The notes below the pieces were generated by a model, which was not told the DNA's origin, made no database searches, and worked only from the letters and a program-made list of their open reading frames with translations. The translations under genes were made by a program, and so were the position numbers. A stretch of DNA of 64,000 nucleotides from the NCBI RefSeq assembly GCF_003339505.1, contig NZ_QPIW01000004.1:62001-126000 (forward strand), in the 5' to 3' direction. This DNA comes from Runella aurantiaca (GTDB taxonomy: Bacteria > Bacteroidota > Bacteroidia > Cytophagales > Spirosomataceae). Positions 15,387 to 21,864 of the stretch are shown in pieces. Within the stretch, counting starts at the first letter, position 1; every line of letters starts with the position of its first letter.

Positions 15387-16817
15387 ATGAGTAAAATTAC
15401 TGATATTCCTGACAATAAGCAAGTTGCAAGAGTGGGATTTGCTGAAAACTTTCAAATATTTGAACGGATAATAAACCTTATCTCAAAGGTAAATTTCCGA
15501 AAACTAGCAGGGAAAGATTTTGTAGATGACGAAGCAAAAAAAATAGGTCAAAAGCACCATTTGATTATATGCGTTGAGCATTTGATTAAAATCGCGAATG
15601 GTGCAGGGTATGACATCTCTAAATATCAAGGTAGTATCTATGTTTATAATGGTTCATTTTGGCAATTGTCCAATGATGAAGACCTAAAAGACTTACTTGG
15701 TAAAGTCGCTGAAAAAATGGGCATTGACAGGTACAATGCTCGTTTTTATGATTTCAAAGAAAAATTATTCAAGCAATTCATATCGTCAGCCAGATTGAAG
15801 GAAGTACTTAAACCTAAGGACTCCGTTTTAATCAATCTCTTAAACGGTACATTTGAAATAAACGCCAAAAATCAAAAGTTAAGAGACTTCAAAAAAAGTG
15901 ATTTTATCACCTATCAGTTACCGTTCAATTATGACCAAAAGGCCGAATGTCCTTTGTTTATGACCTACTTGAATAAAGTGCTTCCAGATACTGGATTGCA
16001 GGATATTTTGGCTGAATATATGGGTTATGTATTTGTAAAGCATCTTAAACTTGAAAAAGCCCTGTTGCTTTATGGGTCAGGTGCAAACGGAAAGTCTGTA
16101 TTTTTTGAGGTGATGAACGCCATTTTAGGCACTCAGAACGTAACAAACTACTCTCTGCAAAGTCTGTCGAATGAAGCTTATCGCGCCAATTTAGCCAATA
16201 AACTTTTAAACTATGGCAGTGAGATAAAATCAGGTTTGCAAAGTGATATTTTCAAACTGTTGGTCAGTGGTGAACCCGTTGATGCAAAACCCCTTTATAA
16301 ACAGCCCTTTATTATGAATGACTACGCCAAACTAATGTTTAATTGTAATGAGCTGCCGAAAGAAGTAGAACATACTGACGCATATTTTAGGCGCTTTCTA
16401 ATCATTCCTTTTGAGGTAACTATTCCCGAAAATGAACGGGATAGCCAATTACCCAAAAAGATAATCAATTCAGAATTATCAGGCGTTTTTAACTGGATTC
16501 TGAAAGGATTAAACCGAATAGTAGCCAATGCCAAATTTACTGATAGTGAACATACGGCTAATATTCTTAATAAGTACAGAAACGAGTCCGATAGTGTCTT
16601 TCAATTCCTACTTGAAGGAGACTATACACCAGATGCAAAAAGCGTTATCAAATTGGCAGAAATGTATGGTGACTTCTCAAAATATTGTACTAATTCAGGT
16701 TATAGGGCTCTTAATTTAAAGCATTTTCAAGAAAGACTTGAAAAGAAAGGATTCAGAATTGATAAAAGAAATGTTGGTAAAGTGGTATTCTGTAAAAAAT
16801 ACAACGATTTAACGTAA
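15387..16817 (+). CDS. P4/D5-family primase-helicase (superfamily 3)
   Basis: 476 residues from the ATG at 15387; the longer frame starts inside the previous gene and crosses a terminator. The N-terminal D5_N-like region (about 50-230) contains LINLLNGTFEIN, and the SF3 helicase domain has Walker A GSGANGKSVFF near residue 245, then LMFNCNELP and RRFLIIPFEVTIP (sensor regions). The C-terminus ends with a winged-helix-like part (LKHFQERLEKKGFRI). Such proteins initiate replication of satellites such as P4 and of integrated plasmids by unwinding an iteron origin, and the mirrored repeats 57 bp downstream are a good partner. Probably allows the excised island to replicate. Confidence 0.9.
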   Translation: MSKITDIPDNKQVARVGFAENFQIFERIINLISKVNFRKLAGKDFVDDEAKKIGQKHHLIICVEHLIKIANGAGYDISKYQGSIYVYNGSFWQLSNDEDLKDLLGKVAEKMGIDRYNARFYDFKEKLFKQFISSARLKEVLKPKDSVLINLLNGTFEINAKNQKLRDFKKSDFITYQLPFNYDQKAECPLFMTYLNKVLPDTGLQDILAEYMGYVFVKHLKLEKALLLYGSGANGKSVFFEVMNAILGTQNVTNYSLQSLSNEAYRANLANKLLNYGSEIKSGLQSDIFKLLVSGEPVDAKPLYKQPFIMNDYAKLMFNCNELPKEVEHTDAYFRRFLIIPFEVTIPENERDSQLPKKIINSELSGVFNWILKGLNRIVANAKFTDSEHTANILNKYRNESDSVFQFLLEGDYTPDAKSVIKLAEMYGDFSKYCTNSGYRALNLKHFQERLEKKGFRIDKRNVGKVVFCKKYNDLT

Positions 16818-16874
16818 ATAATTGACAGTCAAAACTTCGCGCGAAAATGCAAAAAAGTAAAGATTTATAGAACA

Positions 16875-16942
16875 CTGTCACTTTTGTCACTTCCGTCACT
16901 CGGACAAAAACTAAAAAGTGACGATAGTGACGAAAGTGACAG
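16875..16942. repeat. Mirrored iteron array (candidate replication origin)
   Basis: Left arm 16875-16900 has three GTCACT words at 16877, 16886 and 16895; right arm 16917-16942 has three AGTGAC words at 16917, 16926 and 16935. Each set has exactly 9-bp phasing, and the arms are reverse complements with 3 mismatches in 26 around a 16-bp A-rich centre. It fills the 212-bp non-coding gap between the SF3 helicase and the TOPRIM primase. Confidence 0.75.
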
Positions 16943-17029
16943 TTTGGGGTAATAAAGGTTTTTTTGAGTTTTACGCGAAGGGTAATTTGTACAATTTAAT
17001 GTTTTAAGCCGCTAAAAAGAAAAGAAGAA

Positions 17030-17902
17030 ATGATACCAAACGAAGTAATACAACGTCTAAAGACTATACCTATAACAGCCTATCTTTCGAGTATGGGCAT
17101 TGAACCTGTAAAAGAGCAAAACGGGCAATTGCTTTATTATTCACCCTTCAAAGATGAAAATACACCTTCATTTTTTGTAAACCCTCAGAGAAACGTTTTT
17201 AAGGACTTTACGACTAACGACAAAGGCGGTGACGTAATCACGTTGGTACGTCGCTTAAAAGCCTGTGATTTTGCCAAAGCCGTTCAATTACTAGAAGCGT
17301 TCGACGGAATAACCCGTTCTTTTTCTTTTAGCGGCCAAATAAAGCCCTGCAATGAAAAATCTGGGATTGAAGTACAGAAAGTAAAGGCACTGGAAAATAA
17401 AGCCTTGATAGCGTATTTGGGCAATGTACGGGGCATTCCGTTTGCCATTGCTACCAAGTACGTCAAGGAGTGTTATTTTAGAGCCAACGGCAAAAATCAG
17501 TTTGCGGTTAGTTTTGAAAACGATTTAGGAGGCTTTGAACTTAGAAACGTCTATTTACCGCTATCAACGCATCCGAAGACAATCACAACTATCAAAGGGG
17601 TAGATAATTCAACAGCGTTGATTTTTGAGGGCTTTATTGATTTTCTTTCATATATCGTTTGGCAGGGCAAAGAACCCGATTGTGATGTTATCGTTTTCAA
17701 CTCTATTTCCAATATCCAAACCTCTATCTCTTTGCTTAAAACGTATCAAACGGTGTATGGCTACCTTGATAACGACAACGGAGGTGAAACGGGAATGAAA
17801 TCCCTAGCGATGGCAGGGATAAACGTAACGGATTGCAGGGAGTTGTATAAACCCTACAAAGACGTAAACGATTATTTGACGAAGTGTTTTTTGAGGCCGT
17901 AG
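17030..17902 (+). CDS. TOPRIM primase with degenerate CHC2-type N-terminus
   Basis: 290 residues. The N-terminal part follows the DnaG zinc-binding fold (YYSPFKDENTPSFFV, then FKDFTTNDKGGDVITLV), but the four zinc ligands expected there (Cys-His-Cys-Cys) are Ser, Lys and others, so zinc is probably not bound. The TOPRIM part shows the catalytic Glu in LIFEGFIDF (about residue 205) and the acidic pair in GYLDNDNGG (about 245). This type is found in Bacteroidota mobile elements. With the SF3 helicase it would prime replication of the island from the repeats between them. Confidence 0.85.
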   Translation: MIPNEVIQRLKTIPITAYLSSMGIEPVKEQNGQLLYYSPFKDENTPSFFVNPQRNVFKDFTTNDKGGDVITLVRRLKACDFAKAVQLLEAFDGITRSFSFSGQIKPCNEKSGIEVQKVKALENKALIAYLGNVRGIPFAIATKYVKECYFRANGKNQFAVSFENDLGGFELRNVYLPLSTHPKTITTIKGVDNSTALIFEGFIDFLSYIVWQGKEPDCDVIVFNSISNIQTSISLLKTYQTVYGYLDNDNGGETGMKSLAMAGINVTDCRELYKPYKDVNDYLTKCFLRP

Positions 17903-17908
17903 CCGTAT

Positions 17909-17942
17909 CCCTACGCGCGTGCAAATGCACACGCGCGTAGGG
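17909..17942. repeat. 13-bp GC-rich inverted repeat
   Basis: Arms CCCTACGCGCGTG (17909-17921) and CACGCGCGTAGGG (17930-17942) are perfect, with an 8-nt loop, starting six bases past the primase stop. No T-run follows. It is much richer in GC than its AT-rich surroundings, and may be a terminator, a protein-binding site or a nicking/packaging site. Confidence 0.65.
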
Positions 17943-18050
17943 AGGCAGAAAAATAGGCAGAAATGATGGCAGAAAACCAGTCAAAATGGCTGTTTAGGCC
18001 ACCTTTAAACCAACAATAAACCGTAAGTAAATCAGATATAACTCGGACAA

Positions 18051-18275
18051 ATGGAAAAGAAGAAAAGCAACCGAAACTATGATTTTTTGAGCGTTAAGAA
18101 GAACAAACGTCATTATAGTTCCTCCTATGGTGAGTACTACGAAATAGGAATGTTTTATGAAAAGGAGTGCCTTTACTGTAAGGTAAACTTTGAAGCCCGT
18201 AGGGTAGATACTGCTTTTTGTTCACATAATTGCCAAAAGGCGTATCGGCGTAGGGAGTTGAGGGAGCGAATGTAA
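18051..18275 (+). CDS. Small zinc-finger protein
   Basis: 74 residues, strongly basic at both ends. Cysteines 40, 43, 57 and 61 form CxxC-x13-CxxxC (ECLYCKVNFEARRVDTAFCSHNC in order), a treble-clef-like zinc site followed by a basic YRRREL helix that could bind nucleic acid. A decayed copy lies at 4030-4233, outside this island, so the gene belongs to a repeated family of elements in this genome. Function unknown. Confidence 0.75.
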   Translation: MEKKKSNRNYDFLSVKKNKRHYSSSYGEYYEIGMFYEKECLYCKVNFEARRVDTAFCSHNCQKAYRRRELRERM

Positions 18276-18400
18276 TGTTTGGAGATTACTGCAAGCTGAT
18301 ATATTCTACAGCCCTGATAAATTAAAAATGTTAAATTACTGCTATCAGCTTAATACTGGTGTGTTAAACCCACTTTTGAGAAACTTCTGTTAGCGGCAAG

Positions 18401-19447
18401 CTAAAATTTTGAAATTTCATCTAGTTGTTCTTTGTAATAAAAATCTTTATATGGGTATTCGTGTATAAAATCTTCAGGGCTAAAGTAAGCAGCTGCAATG
18501 AAAGCATCAGCATATCGAATATAGTCCGCTCCCTTGAGTGGATAGACTCCAATCAAATCTGAAATTTTATCGGTATTGAAAATATTAATATTGTTTGGCT
18601 TATAGCAAAACCGCTCTCGAAAGGCAAATACAAATTTTTTTAAATCGTTTTTGTTGAGAGTATCTTTTAAATAGATGTAATAATTATCTAAACTAGTACT
18701 ATTCTGATATTTTAAGATTTCGAAATCATATTTTGATATGTCAAACTTTCGTTGTTTTTGAAATTCAAAATGCAATTTTTCTTCTAATTGATTCTTATGT
18801 GTATTTACGGTTATTTGGTAAAATTTAATGTCTCTGTCTTTAAATGCTTCCTTGAAAACTTCAATAAGACGTTTGCTGGCAAGATAGCCAAAATAAACTC
18901 CTGTTATTGCTGATTCATGGTGATTTTTTAGTGAAGAGCTATTAAAAATCAATCGAATTTCTTGCTCGTGTTTCCATTTTTCTTTTTTAATTCCGTACAT
19001 TTTTTGGAGCATCAAGTTGTTATCAAGGTCTTCAATGCCTAAAGTTGGAATATCGTCAGTATAACTAATCTCCAATTGGTTTGAATAGTCAGAGTCTTTT
19101 GTTTTGACTTTTAACTTTTCTAAATCATATTCAATACAATAACCCTTATGCGAGCTAGCATAATATGCCCACATTTGTTCACTATAACAGGTTTTTGAAA
19201 GGGATAAAATTCCAAGTTTATGTTTGTAATCTATTACTTCTTGTAATTGCTGTTTCAATTCTTTTATACCTATGGACACAAAACTGTTTAACAAGTCGAA
19301 TAAATTGGATAAATTTTCTTTGAAATTAGCTTCAAAGGGGTCATTTAACATTTCAAATTTTGGTGCAAAGAACTGATTTTTTTTAAAAGTTTTTAAATCT
19401 CTTTTAAATATATCACTTTCGACTCCTCTGTATTTATATACCTTCAT
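18401..19447 (-). CDS. DUF2971 protein (cargo)
   Basis: 348 residues, matching DUF2971: VYKYRG near the start, FAPKFEMLNDPFEANF (about 31-46) and SLSKTCYSEQMWAYYASSHKGYCIEYD (about 81-107; given in two parts: SLSKTCYSEQMWAYYA and SSHKGYCIEYD). The family is common in variable genome islands and some members are found near defence genes; its function is unknown. A C-terminal region after 230 is not part of the core domain. Reads opposite to the replication genes, is AT-rich, and is followed by the word CTGTTAGCGGCAAGC (18388 region). Confidence 0.82.
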   Translation of the reverse strand: MKVYKYRGVESDIFKRDLKTFKKNQFFAPKFEMLNDPFEANFKENLSNLFDLLNSFVSIGIKELKQQLQEVIDYKHKLGILSLSKTCYSEQMWAYYASSHKGYCIEYDLEKLKVKTKDSDYSNQLEISYTDDIPTLGIEDLDNNLMLQKMYGIKKEKWKHEQEIRLIFNSSSLKNHHESAITGVYFGYLASKRLIEVFKEAFKDRDIKFYQITVNTHKNQLEEKLHFEFQKQRKFDISKYDFEILKYQNSTSLDNYYIYLKDTLNKNDLKKFVFAFRERFCYKPNNINIFNTDKISDLIGVYPLKGADYIRYADAFIAAAYFSPEDFIHEYPYKDFYYKEQLDEISKF

Positions 19448-19847
19448 TTTGAGATTGATTTTAAATATTTTACCACTAATGTCTACATTTTTATACAGTT
19501 TGGAAATTAGGATTTTATTTGACCATAACTAAAGCAAAAGTTAATTTTTTTTCTGCTACTTTGTTTTTTTAACTATTAAAATAAAATATATTTTATTTGT
19601 CAAATCTAATATGCACAAAACCTAATGGTTTGGGCAAGTGTATATCTTTTTGAAATGCCTAAAACATGATTGAATGTTGATTGTGGTCAGAGGGTTATGG
19701 TGAAAGTTTTTAGCGTTTGTGGGCTTTGCATTCGGTCGAATTTGAGAGCACAATGCTGTTAATTAATTGAATTTTAAAGGAATCATAAAACTTGACTTTT
19801 GTACGTCAGCCCAGCAGACGCAAAACCGCTGTTATACACAGTTTTAT
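19448..19847. other. Intergenic, AT-rich cargo spacer
   Basis: 400 bp without a supported gene. The end next to the HEPN-like gene contains GCAAAACCGCTGTTATACACAG (in part: CCGCTGTTATACACAG near 19825-19840), which resembles core-site words of cassette-type recombination sites, but no matched partner or hairpin could be shown by eye. Confidence 0.4.
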
Positions 19848-20414
19848 TTATTCAATTGAACTTAATAGTTTATCCATATAATTATTGATGTGCTCAACTA
19901 TTTCAAAGATTTGTTCATCTGAAAAACATATAGTGTCCCCTTCCTTGAAAATCTGCAAGACCTCACATTCTTCTATTTCTTTAAGTGCAATTGCTTTGTG
20001 GTGCACTAAAGAATTCCTTATTAACCTAATGTCTCCCATTATTGGTTCTTTAAGTTCGTTCTTTTTCTTTCCCATGCTAGAAGCAATCTTTTGTCTGTAA
20101 TGGTCTTCCCAAAAAGCATAAACTGATATAATAAAGGTATTCCCAACAAAATTGTAATTCTTTCCTCCTTTAGACATTCTGCTCTTGAATTCTCCGTGCG
20201 TTTCTGTATGCAGATATTTATCTCTTGTTGGAGAATAATGGGAAAAAGGAATTTTATCTTGATTTACAAATGTGTACCCGATTTTTTTTGCATACCGTTC
20301 TATCTTTTCCTCAAAGTCATTTAAGGTAATTAAAAAACACATTAAGCAATCAAGGTAGATACCATAATTTTCATTAACAACATCTTTGAACTCATTTATC
20401 AATTCTTTCGTCAT
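19848..20414 (-). CDS. HEPN-like protein (cargo)
   Basis: 188 residues, helical. Near the C-terminus it has RNSLVH (R133-x4-H138), the Rx4-6H signature of HEPN RNases, in the typical context GDIRLIRNSLVHHKAIAL. An aromatic region before it (FIISVYAFWEDHYRQKI) also fits HEPN-type proteins of the MAE_28990/RiboL-PSP group. HEPN enzymes commonly cut RNA in toxin-antitoxin and anti-phage systems. No nucleotidyltransferase partner is beside it, so self-contained action is an inference. Next to attR, AT-rich: typical island cargo. Confidence 0.65.
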   Translation of the reverse strand: MTKELINEFKDVVNENYGIYLDCLMCFLITLNDFEEKIERYAKKIGYTFVNQDKIPFSHYSPTRDKYLHTETHGEFKSRMSKGGKNYNFVGNTFIISVYAFWEDHYRQKIASSMGKKKNELKEPIMGDIRLIRNSLVHHKAIALKEIEECEVLQIFKEGDTICFSDEQIFEIVEHINNYMDKLLSSIE

Positions 20415-20754
20415 AAAAAATTATTTACAAATCATAAAAATACGAACCGAACCTTTAGCTTGTTAATACAGCTTGGCTTTGTTGTATGGTTATCGAAAAT
20501 CAATAAAGTACAATTGTGTACTTTATTGATGCAATTTTAAAGAGATGTAAACTCCCGAAAATTGGTCATTTGGGTATGTAAAAGTACAGTTTTTGAAAAT
20601 AATACCGTTTTAAACTCTTGGAATTGAGAACCATCCAAAAAAGCCATACAGCTTTAAAAGTTGTATTAATGAAAGTCTACCCTATTTTTGGGTAGTTGCT
20701 GAGTCAACTAAAATCACAGTACGTTTTTATAAAATTTTACAGTACGTTTTGGGG
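20415..20754. other. Island right-end control region
   Basis: Non-coding. Contains a 12-bp perfect inverted repeat (20501-20512 and 20519-20530, TCAATAAAGTAC / GTACTTTATTGA, loop AATTGT) and, near the end, two copies of ACAGTACGTTTT (20716-20727 and 20739-20750). The latter are inverted copies of the left-end repeats and are candidate integrase arm sites. Confidence 0.65.
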
Positions 20755-20847
20755 AGGGCTAAAAAGTAAAAAGCCCCAAAACACTTGGTTTTGAGGCTTT
20801 TAGCGTTTCCGCAGAGCGATTTTGTGACCCATAGGGGAATCGAACCC
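20755..20847. repeat. attR: 93-bp direct repeat in tRNA-Glu
   Basis: Perfect copy of 12215-12307. It runs from 8 bp beyond the tRNA-Glu terminator into the tRNA gene as far as the T-arm, so the island restores the full tRNA. Confidence 0.93.
20769..20801 (-). terminator. Terminator of tRNA-Glu
   Basis: A 14-bp stem AAAAGCCCCAAAAC (20769-20782) / GTTTTGAGGCTTTT (20788-20801) with one G-T pair, followed on the minus strand by a T-rich tail. An identical copy lies at 12229-12261 within attL. Confidence 0.85.
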
Positions 20848-20896
20848 CTGTTTCAACCGTGAAAGGGTCGTGTCCTAACCGCTAGACGAATGGGCC
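20825..20896 (-). tRNA. tRNA-Glu (anticodon TTC)
   Basis: 72 nt. Acceptor GGCCCAT pairs with ATGGGTC, discriminator A; anticodon loop CTTTCAC gives TTC; T-arm GGGGTTCGATTCCCC. CCA is not encoded. It is the integration target of the island to its left. Confidence 0.95.
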
Positions 20897-20936
20897 GACT
20901 GGTTCCATATATTCGCTGCGTGGGTGAAACGTGGTG

Positions 20937-20967
20937 CAAAGGTACGTTTATTTTTGACAGTGTCAAC
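20937..20967 (-). promoter_or_regulatory. Promoter of tRNA-Glu
   Basis: Minus strand GTTG, exactly 19 bp, then TACCTTTG (TAnnTTTG), about 40 bp before the tRNA 5' end. Matches the Bacteroidota primary sigma consensus. Confidence 0.75.
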
Positions 20968-21059
20968 AGTTGAGTGAATATTTTTTTGAATAAATATTTT
21001 CTAGCGCTGATAATCAGTACTTTTGAATAGAAAATATTTTTGAAATAGTTTTTATATGT

Positions 21060-21431
21060 ATGGAAACGTCGATAAAACATTTATTGAAAGACCTTAATTT
21101 TAGCGTAAAGGGAAGTTTGTGGATAGAAAGTGTCGAAGAGCGGTTCTTAGGGCCAGGTAGAGTTGAGCTTTTGGAATACATTGATGAAATGGGTTCAATT
21201 AATCGAGCGGCCAAGCAAATGGGAATGTCATACAAAAAAGCGTGGGAGATGGTCAACTCGCTCAATGCTCAATCAAGCAGCCCTTTGGTGCTGACTCAGA
21301 CTGGAGGCGAAAAAGGGGGAGGGGCTGTTATTACGAAAGAAGCTCGGGAGCTGATTGCCTTTTACCATCGGTTGAGACAGCGGTTTCAGTTTTTTTTGGA
21401 AGAAGAGACAAAACAACTTAACATGGATTGA
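21060..21431 (+). CDS. ModE-like winged-helix regulator
   Basis: 123 residues consisting only of the ModE N-terminal (LysR-type) winged helix-turn-helix: LLEYIDEMGSINRAAKQMGMSYKKAW (in part: GSINRAAKQMGMSYKKAW) and the wing around GGEKGGGAVITKEAREL. The molybdate-binding TOBE domains of full-length ModE are absent. Such short proteins are widespread regulators, often of molybdate uptake or molybdoenzymes, but no such gene is nearby. It reads away from tRNA-Glu; the 5' region holds both divergent promoters. Confidence 0.88.
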   Translation: METSIKHLLKDLNFSVKGSLWIESVEERFLGPGRVELLEYIDEMGSINRAAKQMGMSYKKAWEMVNSLNAQSSSPLVLTQTGGEKGGGAVITKEARELIAFYHRLRQRFQFFLEEETKQLNMD

Positions 21432-21440
21432 ATTTTTCTC

Positions 21441-21470
21441 TTGACACTTAAATAAAATTTTCTACTTTTG
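21441..21470 (+). promoter_or_regulatory. Promoter of tRNA-Pro
   Basis: TTGACA at 21441 and TACTTTTG (TAnnTTTG) at 21463-21470, 11 bp before the tRNA 5' end. Confidence 0.75.
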
Positions 21471-21481
21471 CACCCACGAAT

Positions 21482-21555
21482 CGGGATATAGCACAGCCAG
21501 GTAGTGTACTTGTCTGGGGGGCAAGGGGTCGTGGGTTCAAATCCCGCTATCCCGA
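21482..21555 (+). tRNA. tRNA-Pro (anticodon GGG)
   Basis: 74 nt. Acceptor CGGGATA / TATCCCG with discriminator A; anticodon stem CTTGT / GCAAG around loop CTGGGGG, anticodon GGG; T-loop TTCAAAT. CCA is not encoded. Confidence 0.95.
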
Positions 21556-21565
21556 CTTGATTGCC

Positions 21566-21600
21566 AGGGAGTTACGTTAAATCGTGACTCCCTTTTATTT
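21566..21600 (+). terminator. Terminator of tRNA-Pro
   Basis: Stem AGGGAGTTACG (21566-21576) / CGTGACTCCCT (21583-21593) with one G-T pair, then TTTATTT. A second hairpin follows directly (21599-21609 / 21618-21628, TTTGTGGTGCA / TGCACCACAAA). Confidence 0.85.
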
Positions 21601-21864
21601 TGTGGTGCAAAGCAAAGTGCACCACAAAGCCTGTAGTTATTCTACTTGCAACAAGATAACAAGGTTATTGATAACACTAAAGAATCAGGCTTTTCGAGGG
21701 GCAAGACTAAAGTTTGTGGAAAGCGTTAGATTTTTCTAGGTTTATGTTGTTAATGTACAGGTCAAACAAAATTCTGGAAGAAGGCAAAAAAATCACGCCC
21801 ATTTTTTTTATAACTTTACCCACAAAGTAAAGGCCTCGGCATCTCACCTACTTTTCTGCAATAA

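Larger units (their letters stand above)
12215..20847. mobile_element. tRNA-Glu integrative element (satellite-like island)
   Basis: Bounded by 93-bp perfect direct repeats spanning the tRNA-Glu 3' end and its terminator; the tRNA gene stays intact at the right end. Inside: toxin-antitoxin-XRE operon, small repressor-like gene, tyrosine recombinase, P4/D5 primase-helicase, mirrored iteron-like repeats, TOPRIM primase, zinc-finger protein, DUF2971 and HEPN-like cargo. No structural phage genes, relaxase, or conjugation genes are visible, so transfer must rely on a helper phage or plasmid or be passive. Gene content (integrase + primase-helicase + cargo, 8.5 kb) is similar to phage satellites, but no packaging gene supports that directly. 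Confidence 0.88.

Noticed and set aside
17736-17984. Minus-strand frame across the 13-bp palindrome
   Set aside because: Shadow of the TOPRIM primase gene; the palindrome accounts for the unusual composition.
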